64,000 nucleotides of DNA from Amycolatopsis lurida (GTDB lineage: Bacteria; Actinomycetota; Actinomycetes; Mycobacteriales; Pseudonocardiaceae). The notes under the pieces were generated by a model. The model was not told the origin of the DNA, did no database searches, and worked only from the letters and a program-made list of their open reading frames with translations. A program made the position numbers and the translations under genes. Every line of letters begins with the position of its first letter. The stretch's first letter is position 1. This document shows, piece by piece, positions 33,654-42,060 of the stretch. The stretch lies in assembly GCF_900105055.1 (NCBI RefSeq), contig NZ_FNTA01000004.1, forward strand, positions 2,263,501 through 2,327,500. The letters run 5' to 3'.

Positions 33654-34886
33654 ATGGCGGGCATGGTGAGCGTTTCCCGGCGAACCCTGTTGACCACCGC
33701 AGCCGGTGCCGCCGTCGCGGCCACGACGATCACCCCGGCCGCCGGAGCGGCCGGGGAAACCGCCGACAGCCTGAGGACTTTCCGCCGAACGGCCGATTAC
33801 GCGGTCGCCAAGTTGCGAGCCGTCGCGCCCGGTGTGACGGCCTTTCCGGAGATCACCCGGTTCGAGAAATGGACCTATTCGCAGAACGGCGGCTGGATCG
33901 GCGGATTCTGGCCGGGAACCTTGTGGCTCGCCTCCATCCACAGCGGTGATCCGCAATTCCGCACCCTCGCCATGGCGTCGGCGGAAAAGCTCGCGCCGCG
34001 CCGGCACGAGACGCGGGACCACGACCTCGGATTCCTCTTCTATCCGTCGTGGGTGACCGGCTGGCGGCTCACCGGCGACGAGAAATGGCGCACCGGCGCG
34101 CTGAACGCCGCCGCGTCGCTCATCCAGCGCTACAACGAAAAGGGGAGGTTCATCCGGGCGTGGGGCGCGCTCGGCACGCCGGGCAACGCCGGCCGGGTCA
34201 TCATCGACACGATGATGAACCTGGATCTCCTGGCGTTCGCGAGCAAGCAGACCGGTGACCGGAAGTACCTCGACATCGCCGTCTCCCACGCGAAGACCAC
34301 CGAACGAGTCTTCCTTCGCCCGGACGGTTCGACTCCGCACGTGTTCGATTTCGACCCCGACACCGGCGCCGAAATCGGCCCGAACACCGTGCAGGGTTAC
34401 AGCCCGACGTCCTGCTGGTCGCGCGGACAGGCGTGGGGTATCTACGGATTCACCACGATGTACCGGCGTTCCGGCGACCCGCTGTTCCTGCGGACCGCGC
34501 AACGCCTGGCCGACTTCGCGCTGCGCGCGCTGACTCCCGACAACGTGCCCGTGTGGGACTACCTCGCGCCGCAGGCACCGCACGACATCAAGGACTCTTC
34601 CGCCGGGGCGGTGATGGCGTGCGGCCTGCTCGACCTGGCGAAGGTCGCGAACCGGCCGCACTACCGCGAGGCGGCGATCCGGATCCTCACCGCGTTGTGC
34701 GACACCTGCCTGACCACGAAGTCCACCCGCGCCGAGGCGATCGTGGCACGGGGGACGCGCAACCGCCGTGCCGAGGACGGCGTCGAGGTTTCGCTGCCCT
34801 ACGCCGACTACTACCTGCTGGAGGGTCTTTTGCGGGTGCTGATGCCGAAGGAGATCGACAAGGCGATCGACCTGTCGATCGCCTGA
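33654..34886 (+). CDS. Tat-exported GH88 unsaturated glucuronyl hydrolase
   Basis: 410 residues from ATG 33654; ATG 33663 is equally possible, since neither has a good ribosome site. A twin-arginine signal (VSRRTLLTTAAG) is followed by a GH88 barrel. HDLGF and VIIDTMMNLD carry the two Asp residues that match the catalytic pair (Asp88, Asp149) of Bacillus unsaturated glucuronyl hydrolase. Its job would be hydrolysis of unsaturated uronic-acid oligosaccharides made by polysaccharide lyases. It complements the GH105 protein at 22780, suggesting use of pectin or glycosaminoglycan-like polymers. Confidence 0.88.
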   Translation: MAGMVSVSRRTLLTTAAGAAVAATTITPAAGAAGETADSLRTFRRTADYAVAKLRAVAPGVTAFPEITRFEKWTYSQNGGWIGGFWPGTLWLASIHSGDPQFRTLAMASAEKLAPRRHETRDHDLGFLFYPSWVTGWRLTGDEKWRTGALNAAASLIQRYNEKGRFIRAWGALGTPGNAGRVIIDTMMNLDLLAFASKQTGDRKYLDIAVSHAKTTERVFLRPDGSTPHVFDFDPDTGAEIGPNTVQGYSPTSCWSRGQAWGIYGFTTMYRRSGDPLFLRTAQRLADFALRALTPDNVPVWDYLAPQAPHDIKDSSAGAVMACGLLDLAKVANRPHYREAAIRILTALCDTCLTTKSTRAEAIVARGTRNRRAEDGVEVSLPYADYYLLEGLLRVLMPKEIDKAIDLSIA

Positions 34887-35154
34887 CGACGGGTGGCGGC
34901 GGACGCTATCGGATATCTGAGTGTCCATTTGATGCTTGTATGTTCGGTTTTCGACAGGGGTCGTGAGCGGTAAAGAGGGTTAGAACGACCATTACCACTC
35001 ACGACGCCCTCATAAAGCGCACAAACCCCCAAGCCCGCCTCAGCATCCACCGCCCCCTTGGTCAGCGGTTATGCGACTTTGTCGGCCCCCTGACCTTGAG
35101 GGTTGGACAAGGAGTCCCGCGCGGACCTTCCGCGACCCGTGCAGTGAAGGGCGC
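34887..35154. other. Gene-free gap with a degenerate palindromic repeat
   Basis: TCGTGAGCGGTAAAGAGGGTT (34961 on) faces AGAACGACCATTACCACTCACGA, ending at 35004. It is a decayed copy of the palindrome seen intact at 49130 and nearly intact at 53638. AT-rich sequence at 34905-34950 shows no ORF of note. Nothing else is supported in the gap. Confidence 0.55.
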
Positions 35155-35652
35155 TCAGTGCGCGTGGTGCCCTTCGTGACCACTGTGGTCGCCGTGCCCG
35201 CCGTGGTGCGCGTGGACCTTCGCGTGCCCCAGCCCGCGCCCGATCATCCACTTGTTCACCGGCACCGTCAGCACGAACGCGACGGCCAGCGCGAACGCCA
35301 GCGCACCCCAGAACAGCAGGCTCGCCAGCCCGGCCTCCATGGCACCCGGCACCACCAGCATGACCCCGTTGTCGACGATCTCCATGACCGCGATCGACAC
35401 GGTGTCGGCCGCCAGCGCCACCTTGAGCGCGGTGCCGAACGGAAGGCCCGACTTCAGCACGCCGCGCATGGTCAGCGCGTAACCGAAGACGAAGGCGAGC
35501 GCCACCGCGAGGACGATCGTCGCCACGTTGCCGAGGCCGAGAGCCGTGCCGATCACCATGCCGAGGACCTCACCGATCGCACAGCCGGTGAGGCAGTGCA
35601 GGGTCGCCGACGCCGCCATCGACCAGCTTGCTCCATGCCGTGTCTCGTTCAT
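35155..35652 (-). CDS. DUF4396 membrane protein with His-rich tail
   Basis: 165 residues, four or five membrane helices. It starts with ATLHCLTGCAIGEVLGM, a conserved segment of the DUF4396 family with an H-C-x3-C cluster in the first helix. The cytosolic or external tail HAKVHAHHGGHGDHSGHEGHHAH holds ten His. That composition and the G-tract site upstream suggest handling of copper or nickel, but the family has no established function. GC-rich sequence at the 3' end makes the His tail part of a weak hairpin. Confidence 0.8.
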   Translation of the reverse strand: MNETRHGASWSMAASATLHCLTGCAIGEVLGMVIGTALGLGNVATIVLAVALAFVFGYALTMRGVLKSGLPFGTALKVALAADTVSIAVMEIVDNGVMLVVPGAMEAGLASLLFWGALAFALAVAFVLTVPVNKWMIGRGLGHAKVHAHHGGHGDHSGHEGHHAH

Positions 35653-35661
35653 GCGGACACC

Positions 35662-35681
35662 ATACCCCCCACCCGTATATA
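35662..35681 (-). promoter_or_regulatory. Possible CsoR/RcnR-type operator before the DUF4396 gene
   Basis: ATACGGGTGGGGGGTAT on the minus strand has ATAC...GTAT ends around a G-tract, the general form of CsoR/RcnR metal-repressor sites. TATATA just upstream (35676-35681) could be the -10 box, so the site would overlap the transcription start. The regulator itself is not in the window. Confidence 0.4.
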
Positions 35682-35790
35682 AGGCGCAGTGATGCGCATC
35701 TCCCGGTCGCTCACCGTCACCCCCGTAGGCCGACCCGGTAATCAGCCCAGGTCGATGAACTCACTTCCGTAACCCTTTGCGCTCATCCGG

Positions 35791-35820
35791 TTGACCGGGG
35801 TAACCGAACACCCCTAGTTT
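35791..35820 (+). promoter_or_regulatory. Promoter of the sugar-binding lipoprotein gene
   Basis: TTGACC (35791-35796) and TAGTTT (35815-35820) are 18 bp apart. The -35 lies in an inverted repeat, CGGTT-N9-AACCG, that could be an operator. The implied leader is about 60 nt. Confidence 0.5.
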
Positions 35821-35888
35821 CGCCGGAGGTCTCCACCGCGCGTAGACCGATCGGCTGGTTCAGGTAGTTCCGTGACTATGGGGTGGAG

Positions 35889-36908
35889 ATGCGAGGGCCG
35901 ACGAAGACGCTCGTCGTTGCCACTGTGCTCGCTTGGGGCATGGTGTTCGGGCTGACCGGCTGTGGCGGTGGTGAAGAACCGGCGGAGACGGCGGCGAAGC
36001 CGATCCGGATCGCCTTCGTGCCGAAGGTCGCGGGCATCCCGTACTTCGAGGCGATGAACACCGGCGGGCAGGCCGCGGCCAAGCAGCTCGGGGTCGAATG
36101 GAGCTCGACCGGCCCGGCCACGGTCGAGCCCGCGGCGCAGGTCTCGATCGTGCGCGGCCTCGTGGACCAGCAGGTGGACGTCATCGCGATCGCGCCGAAC
36201 GATCCCAGGGCGATCGCGCCTGTGATCACCGAGGCGCGGGCCAAGGGCGTCCATGTGATCACTTCGGACACCGACGCGCCCGGCACCGATCGCGAGCTCT
36301 TCGTCAACCAGGCGACCCCGGAGGGCATCGGCAAGGCGCTCACCGACGCTTTGATGAAGAAGATGGGGAACGCGGGCAAGTACGCGATCGTCTCCTGCGG
36401 CGAAACCGCCGAGAACCTCAACGCGTGGATCGCCGTTCAGCGCGCTTATACGGCTACGGAGTACCCCCATGCGCAGCTCGTCGAAACGGTCTACGCCGGC
36501 GAGGACAAGGACAACGCCACCGCGCTGGCCAAAGGGCTGATGGCCAAGTATCCGGACCTCACCGGCCTGGTCGGCGAATGCACGACATCCGCGCCCGGGG
36601 TCGCCGAGGCGGTGCGGTCGCAGCAGAAGATCGGCCGCGTCTTCACCGTCGGTGTCGGGACGCCGCAGGCGATCAAGCCCTACCTGCTGGACGGTTCCGC
36701 GTCGCTGTCGGTGCTGTGGAACGTCGAATCGCTCGGCTACCTCACCGCGTGGGCGGGCAAGCAGATCGCCGAGGGCAAACGGCTCGGCCCGTCGAACAAG
36801 GTCAACCTCGAACTCCCCGCGATCAAGTACGAGGAAGACACGAAGACCGTGCTCCTCGGCGACCCGCTGCTCATCACGCGCGAGAACGTGGACCAGTTCA
36901 AGTACTGA
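35889..36908 (+). CDS. Sugar ABC transporter substrate-binding lipoprotein (rhamnose/AI-2 type), orphan
   Basis: 339 residues from ATG 35889; GTG 35883 is possible. A lipoprotein signal ends at GLTGC. The mature protein is a periplasmic-binding type 1 fold like RhaS/LsrB (FVPKVAGIPYFEAMNTGGQAAAKQLG; DVIAIAPNDPRAIAPVI). It should bind rhamnose or a related sugar or signal outside the membrane. No permease or ATPase gene is beside it, so it either serves a transporter elsewhere or acts as a sensor subunit. It converges on the next gene with a 1-bp gap. Confidence 0.85.
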   Translation: MRGPTKTLVVATVLAWGMVFGLTGCGGGEEPAETAAKPIRIAFVPKVAGIPYFEAMNTGGQAAAKQLGVEWSSTGPATVEPAAQVSIVRGLVDQQVDVIAIAPNDPRAIAPVITEARAKGVHVITSDTDAPGTDRELFVNQATPEGIGKALTDALMKKMGNAGKYAIVSCGETAENLNAWIAVQRAYTATEYPHAQLVETVYAGEDKDNATALAKGLMAKYPDLTGLVGECTTSAPGVAEAVRSQQKIGRVFTVGVGTPQAIKPYLLDGSASLSVLWNVESLGYLTAWAGKQIAEGKRLGPSNKVNLELPAIKYEEDTKTVLLGDPLLITRENVDQFKY

Positions 36909-36909
36909 C

Positions 36910-38118
36910 TCACCGGCCCCGCCGGACGGCGGCCGCCGCCGCGCCACCACCGAGGATCAGCACCAGCGCGGTCAATCCCCACCGTCGTTTCTCCTTCGTA
37001 CGGGCAAGGGAATCGGTCTCCGCCGCCTCCTCCTTCCGTTCCCGGGGCGCGGCGGAACGAGACGGCTTCGGCGCGGGAGCGGGCGGCGGCACCACCTTGG
37101 GTGCCGGAGTGGGCGCCGGGCTCGACGACGGCGTCGGCGAGGGAGCCGGCGAAGGACTCGGTGACGAAGACGGACTGGGCGAGGGTGTGGAAGACGGGCT
37201 GGGAGACGGAGGCAGGGAAGGCGCCGGAGTCCGAGTGGGTGTCGGCGTGGGTGCCGGAGTCGGCTTGGGCGGCTCGGGTTTCGGCGGTTCGGGCGCGGTG
37301 AGACAGCCCGCGGCGTCCGAACCCGCCAGCGGCGGGCCCGAACGCACCACGGTCACCTGCCCGCTTCGGTCGAGGCGGTAGAGCACACTGCGCCCGCCGA
37401 TCCGGTTCGCCGTGGCGTACAGCGCGCCGTCGCGGCCGAGCACGACCGAACCGTAGACGTCGGCGGGCGGGAAACGCGCGTCTTCGGCTTCGCGGACCTT
37501 GCCGGACGCGGGATCGATGGTGATCACGGCGCCCTTCCCCCGCCAGGTGGTGGACACGCCGTAGAGCAATCCGTTGTGGTACGCGAAATCGTTGACGTCG
37601 TGGGCGAGCGTGATCGGCCGGAGGAACACCGTCCCGATCACCCGCAGGTACCGCTCTCCCGGCGACAAGTCCACTGTGTACAAAGTGCCGTTCCTGAGCA
37701 GATACCAGGAATTCCCGCCTATCGCGCCGGCGGTCACCCCGGCGACGGGGCTCCACAACGGCAACCGGTTCCCGGCGCGGGTGATCGGACCGAGGTCCTG
37801 GGTCTTCCCGTCACGGTCGATCGTCACCGCGTGCGCGCCCCGGCTGAGTCCTTCCGCGACACCGAAGACCAGGTTCCGCGTCGCGGAGTACCCGAGCGCG
37901 TTGAGCCGGTAGCCCGGTTCGGTCACGCGCGCAGTGGCCCCCGATCCGGCGTCGAGCCAGCGCAGCTTCGACTTCCCGTGCGACCCGGTCTCCGCCTGCA
38001 CCACCAGGCAGGACTCGGCGGCATGGGCGGCCATCGGGGCCAGCAAGGCCGACGCCCCCACCAGACCGGCGACGGCCACCGTCGCCGCCGACCGCGTCAC
38101 CCGGTCCACAGTGCTCAC
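36910..38118 (-). CDS. Surface-anchored beta-propeller-like protein with Pro/Ser stalk
   Basis: 402 residues from the GTG at 38118. A signal peptide ends at AHAAES. About 260 residues of repeating short strands (YRLNALGYSATRNLVFGVA; DVNDFAYHNGLLYGVS; DVYGSVVLGRDGALYATA) suggest a propeller of the DUF6923 or SMP-30 kind. A Pro/Ser/Thr repeat stalk of about 80 residues follows, then a membrane helix and RRGR end. This is an LPxTG-like layout without the LPxTG motif. The start lies 4 bp after the DUF4239 stop, so the two genes are coupled. The unwound stalk codons make the DNA locally repetitive. Confidence 0.7.
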   Translation of the reverse strand: MSTVDRVTRSAATVAVAGLVGASALLAPMAAHAAESCLVVQAETGSHGKSKLRWLDAGSGATARVTEPGYRLNALGYSATRNLVFGVAEGLSRGAHAVTIDRDGKTQDLGPITRAGNRLPLWSPVAGVTAGAIGGNSWYLLRNGTLYTVDLSPGERYLRVIGTVFLRPITLAHDVNDFAYHNGLLYGVSTTWRGKGAVITIDPASGKVREAEDARFPPADVYGSVVLGRDGALYATANRIGGRSVLYRLDRSGQVTVVRSGPPLAGSDAAGCLTAPEPPKPEPPKPTPAPTPTPTRTPAPSLPPSPSPSSTPSPSPSSSPSPSPAPSPTPSSSPAPTPAPKVVPPPAPAPKPSRSAAPRERKEEAAETDSLARTKEKRRWGLTALVLILGGGAAAAAVRRGR

Positions 38119-38122
38119 CGGC

Positions 38123-38887
38123 TCAAGAGATCCTCGCCAGCGCGGAGGTGAACGCGTCCGGCGGGATCCGCACCCCGCCGCCGAACGGGTTCTGCAGCTG
38201 ATAGATCGCGAACAGCAGCAACGTGACCGTTCCCGCCAGTGTGGACACGAGCACCAGGTGCGCGGCCAGCCGGGTACCGCCGAACAGATTGGGCAGCAGC
38301 GCCGAGATGAGGCTGCCGAGAATGAGCGCGAACCAGACGACGCTGCCGACCCGGCTGCCCTCGACCGCGTTGAGCCGGTCCTGCCTGGCCTCGTAGACCT
38401 GCCAGAGCTGGGTGGCGGCCTCGGCTTTGCGCTCACGGATCCAGTCGTCGTCCGACGGGGCCTTGTCCACCGCCTTGCGCAAGTTGTCGAGCTGTGCCCA
38501 GCCGCGATCGGGAATACTCGTCTGCCCCCCGGCCATCAGCGGCCACTCCTTCTGCTCGACCGTGGTGATGTACTCCGCGCTCAGCTTCCGCACCTCGTCC
38601 TTGACCTCGGTCCCCAGCGAATCGGCGGCCCAGACCGCGGCGACCAGGCTGTCCGCCTCGTGGTACGAGCCCTCGCGCGCCGCGCTCGCGGAGTCGAAGA
38701 GCGAGATCAGGATGAACGCGACCAGTACGGCGTGCAGCCCGCCGACGATGGTGAACACCTGACCGGCGGCGTCGTTGTTGTCCGGCCGTCCCTCGTCCCA
38801 GCCGAACCGGCGGACGAGGTAGCCGACGAAGCACGCGATGGCCGCCGCGCCGACGACCCAGGCGATGCCGGTCAGGTAAATACCCAT
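38123..38887 (-). CDS. DUF4239 (bestrophin-like) membrane protein
   Basis: 254 residues. The ATG at 38887 follows GGAAGGA with ideal spacing; the longer frame has no support. Two N-terminal membrane helices (one with GGLHAVLVAFILISLFDSA), a helical soluble middle, then two more helices. This is the DUF4239 pattern, sometimes called bestrophin-like. A channel-like role is only suggested by that name. Coupled to the stalked surface protein downstream. Confidence 0.8.
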   Translation of the reverse strand: MGIYLTGIAWVVGAAAIACFVGYLVRRFGWDEGRPDNNDAAGQVFTIVGGLHAVLVAFILISLFDSASAAREGSYHEADSLVAAVWAADSLGTEVKDEVRKLSAEYITTVEQKEWPLMAGGQTSIPDRGWAQLDNLRKAVDKAPSDDDWIRERKAEAATQLWQVYEARQDRLNAVEGSRVGSVVWFALILGSLISALLPNLFGGTRLAAHLVLVSTLAGTVTLLLFAIYQLQNPFGGGVRIPPDAFTSALARIS

Positions 38888-39339
38888 TCGAGTCCTTCCC
38901 ACGGAGACTGCTGAAGCTAGTTCACACTTCCACGGGCGAAAAGGCCGGTTGAATCAATTCATACCAGTGGCGGAAGAAGCCCAGCCGACCTTCACCGGCT
39001 CGGCCCAATTTCGCAACACTCGAAACAATTTCCGATACACGCCGGAAAGGCGCGTCACCGGTCGGAGAGCTCGGCTTCACGACCGAGTGAGCGGTCACCA
39101 CGAGACGTCACCGACGCCGCCGCATACCCGCGTTTCGCGCAGCTCCGGCACCCGAACAGCCGTCTTCGGACCACGCATCCGGAGCAGTCCGGCAAACAGG
39201 TGAACCTCTCCGCAGACCCGATCGAGCTGTTTGTCCGGGCATTGGCCCTTGCTATGTTGACCTTGCCCATGCCCCACTCGAATGAGTAGCCACGAATTGC
39301 GAAAACAGCAGTTCACCGGGTCGACCGAAAGGGAGTCCG
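38888..39339. other. Gene-free gap with the prenyl synthase promoter
   Basis: No ORF with a ribosome site and coding bias is supported here. TTGTCC, 16 bp, TATGTT near 39231-39258 is a fair promoter for the downstream prenyl diphosphate synthase gene. The middle of the gap is less GC-rich than the neighbours. Confidence 0.5.
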
Positions 39340-40365
39340 TTGACGACAACCGAGACCCACACCGGAGCCCGGCCCGCCGGTGAAGTGCTGGACTGGAGCC
39401 GGAAGCTGCTCGACCCGGCCCTGCGCGAGACCGTCGACGGCCTGCCCGAATCGATGCGGCTGATCGCCGGCTACCACTTCGGCTGGTGGGACGAACACGG
39501 GCGTCCGTCCACTTCGGACAGCGGGAAGACCTTGCGGCCCGCGCTGGCGCTGCTTTCGGCGCAGGCGGTCGGCGGGGACGCCGAAATCGCCGTGCCGGTG
39601 GGGGTCGCGGTGGAGCTGGTGCACAACTTCTCCCTGTTGCACGACGACGTGATGGACTCCGACACCACCCGGCGGCACCGCCCGACGGCGTGGACCGTTT
39701 TCGGCACCGGCGCGGCGATCCTCGCCGGGGACGCCCTGCTGTGCCGGGCCTTCGAGGTGCTGTCCCCGTTCGGGCAGACCGCGCTGCGGGTGCTCAGCAG
39801 TGCCGTGATCGATCTCTTGGAGGGCCAGAGCGCCGATCTGAAGTTCGAGGAACGCGGTGACGTCGACACCGCCGAATGCGTACGCATGGCCGAAGGGAAG
39901 ACCGGCGCGTTGCTCGGGGCGTCGTGCACGCTCGGGGCGCTGGCCGGGGAAGGGAGGCAGGATCAGGTCGACCGGCTGACCGAGTACGGGAGGGCGCTCG
40001 GGCTGGCGTTCCAGCACATCGACGATCTGCTCGGGATCTGGGGCGATCCGGCGGTGACCGGGAAACCGGTCCACTCGGATCTGTCCAACCGGAAGAAGTC
40101 CCTGCCGGTGGTGGCCGCGCTCCATTCGGGGACGGAAGCCGGGCGAGAACTGGATGCCTTGTACCGCAAGGAAAACCTCGAAGCCGCGGAATTGCCCCAC
40201 GCGGCCGAGCTGGTGGAACGGGCGGGCGGCCGGGCTTGGAGTCAGGAGCAGGCCGACGCGCTCCTGACCGGCGCGCTGCACCATCTCGCCGTCTCGAACC
40301 CGGTGCCTCGCCCAGGCGCCGAGCTCGCGGCCCTCGCGAAACTGGTGGTGCGGCGACGGTATTGA
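39340..40365 (+). CDS. Polyprenyl (geranylgeranyl-type) diphosphate synthase
   Basis: 341 residues from the TTG at 39340, preceded by AAGGGAG. The first Asp-rich motif is LLHDDVMD, and the second is QHIDDLLGIWGD. These bind Mg-diphosphate of the allylic primer and IPP. GKTLRPAL holds the Lys/Arg substrate contacts. Chain length cannot be fixed, but small residues before the first motif (NFSL) are compatible with C20 or longer products. No terpene cyclase or squalene/phytoene synthase is adjacent, so it may serve quinone, carotenoid or lipid-carrier synthesis. Confidence 0.9.
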   Translation: MTTTETHTGARPAGEVLDWSRKLLDPALRETVDGLPESMRLIAGYHFGWWDEHGRPSTSDSGKTLRPALALLSAQAVGGDAEIAVPVGVAVELVHNFSLLHDDVMDSDTTRRHRPTAWTVFGTGAAILAGDALLCRAFEVLSPFGQTALRVLSSAVIDLLEGQSADLKFEERGDVDTAECVRMAEGKTGALLGASCTLGALAGEGRQDQVDRLTEYGRALGLAFQHIDDLLGIWGDPAVTGKPVHSDLSNRKKSLPVVAALHSGTEAGRELDALYRKENLEAAELPHAAELVERAGGRAWSQEQADALLTGALHHLAVSNPVPRPGAELAALAKLVVRRRY

Positions 40366-40421
40366 AGGCGGGCGCGGTAAGGCAGGGGTGGGCGGGACCA
40401 GCCTGCCCCTGTCCCGTCGGG

Positions 40422-41549
40422 TCAGCGGCCGGGGCGGGTCAGTCCCCGGTCGCCCGCGCCGCGGCTGAGGACGACCTCGTCGGTGGCCTTGAGCGCTTCC
40501 GCGCCGGCGTTCCCGGCCTGCCCCGCGGTCAGATCGAGCAGGCGGATCGGCGGGCCGAGCTGGACCAGTGTCGGGACGTATTCGGCCTTGTCGACCTTCC
40601 AGCGGTCGCCGTCCCGCACGAACCGGAACCGCGCGGCCGCGCCTTGTTCGGTCGAACCCTTCGGCTCCGAATGCCGGGCGACGCTGTTGCCGAGGCCATA
40701 GGCGACCCATTTGCCGTTGATCTGCTCGAAGGGCTGCACGACGTGCGCGTGATGGCCGATGATCAGGTCGATCGAGTCGTCGCCGAGGAGTTTCTTCGCC
40801 AATGAGCGCTGTTCGGCGGTCGGGTCGTGCTGGTATTCGGTGCCCCAATGCAGGCTCGCGAGGACGACCTGCGCGCCCGCCTTCCGCGCGGCCTTGGCCT
40901 CGGCGATCACGTCTTCGGCGTCGATCTGGTTGACCAGCCAGGGTTTGCCCGCGGGCACCTTGATCCCGTTGAACCCGTAGGAGAAGGAGATCTGCGCGAC
41001 TTTGACGCCCTTGACGTCGACGATCAGCGGCTTCTTCGCCTCTTCGGCCGAACGCGCCGAGCCGGTGTGCTTGATCCCGGCCTCGTCGAGTTCGTCGAGT
41101 GTCCTGGTCGCGCCGTCCACGCCCTGGTCGATCGTGTGGTTGGACGCCGTCGAACAGTTGTCGTACCCGGTGTCCTTCAGCGCGTCGGCGATCTCGGGTG
41201 GCGCGCTGAACGACGGGTAGCCGCTGTACGGCCCGCCCTTCGGCGCGAGCGGGGTCTCGAGATGGCAGATGCCGAGGTCGGCCCCGGAGATCAGCGGTTT
41301 GATCCCGGCCAGCAGGGGGCGGTAGTCGATCTTGCCGCCGCCGTCCTCCTTCGCCTGCTCGGTCAGCGCGGGGTGGATCAGCACGTCACCGGTCGCGACC
41401 ACGGTGAACGACCCGTCCGGCGCCCGGCTTGCCGCCGGCGCCTCGGACGTGGCGGGCTGCGGCTGCTGTTCCGGAGCGCTGCTGCACCCTGCGAGCAGGA
41501 GAGCGGCGCCGAGGAGGGCGGTGGTCTGGCGGGCACGGGAGCTGAACAT
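40422..41549 (-). CDS. CapA-family (poly-gamma-glutamate synthesis-like) lipoprotein
   Basis: 375 residues. GAGGG precedes the ATG at 41549. A lipobox, LLLAGC, ends the signal peptide. The metallophosphatase-like CapA fold is recognisable: VVATGDVLIHP, CHLETPLAP, TASNHTIDQG, SLHWGTEY and IIGHHAHVVQP, with the family's His and Asn ligands. Homologues act in capsule or gamma-polyglutamate export, and others are unassigned surface hydrolases. No capB/capC genes are present, so a capsule role is not supported here. Convergent with the prenyl synthase and divergent from the small lipoprotein. Confidence 0.88.
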   Translation of the reverse strand: MFSSRARQTTALLGAALLLAGCSSAPEQQPQPATSEAPAASRAPDGSFTVVATGDVLIHPALTEQAKEDGGGKIDYRPLLAGIKPLISGADLGICHLETPLAPKGGPYSGYPSFSAPPEIADALKDTGYDNCSTASNHTIDQGVDGATRTLDELDEAGIKHTGSARSAEEAKKPLIVDVKGVKVAQISFSYGFNGIKVPAGKPWLVNQIDAEDVIAEAKAARKAGAQVVLASLHWGTEYQHDPTAEQRSLAKKLLGDDSIDLIIGHHAHVVQPFEQINGKWVAYGLGNSVARHSEPKGSTEQGAAARFRFVRDGDRWKVDKAEYVPTLVQLGPPIRLLDLTAGQAGNAGAEALKATDEVVLSRGAGDRGLTRPGR

Positions 41550-41637
41550 CTATTCCCTCGATCGGGTGAAGGTCCCTCCATCCTGCCTTACGGGTGGTCA
41601 CTGGACAGCGTCACGCCTGATCGCGGAGGATCGCGTC

Positions 41638-42057
41638 ATGACCGCGCGTCCCCGGTTCGGCCTCATCGCTTTCGTCGTCGCCGCGTTCTGGCTGACCGCG
41701 GCATGTGGATCGTCGGCCGACAGAACGACGGCGGACGGCGCCGCCGGGGCGATCGCGCAGGCGATGACCGACGGCGACAATCCCGCTTTACTGGCCTTGA
41801 CCTGCCCGCGCACGCCGGACAAGTCCGCCGCTCCGGCCGAGCTGGTCTCCGGCGAAACGCCGGTCACTGTCGGCAGCGTGGAGCAGAAGGACCAGGCTGC
41901 CATGGCGGTCCTCAACGACCAGCGGAACGACAAGCGCGCGTACGGCGCACTGCTCATCGAAGGCGACGACGGGAACTGGTGCATCTTCGGCTTCCGCAAC
42001 TGCCCGCGCGATGTGAAGGTGACCAGCGCGAACTTCGTGACCGTCTGCCGAGGCTGA
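41638..42057 (+). CDS. Small secreted lipoprotein, unknown function
   Basis: 139 residues. GGAGGA is seven bases before the ATG at 41638. A signal peptide ends in TAAC, a relaxed lipobox. The mature part has paired Cys (LTCPRTP; WCIFGFRNCPRD; VTVCRG) and resembles small actinobacterial cystatin-like or DUF4878-type lipoproteins (AIAQAMTDGDNPALLALTC), but I cannot name a family with certainty. It converges on dinB with a 3-bp gap. Confidence 0.7.
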   Translation: MTARPRFGLIAFVVAAFWLTAACGSSADRTTADGAAGAIAQAMTDGDNPALLALTCPRTPDKSAAPAELVSGETPVTVGSVEQKDQAAMAVLNDQRNDKRAYGALLIEGDDGNWCIFGFRNCPRDVKVTSANFVTVCRG

Positions 42058-42060
42058 CCC

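Noticed and set aside
38949-39270. Short ORFs on both strands before the prenyl synthase gene
   Set aside because: Poor codon bias and no ribosome sites; treated as intergenic.
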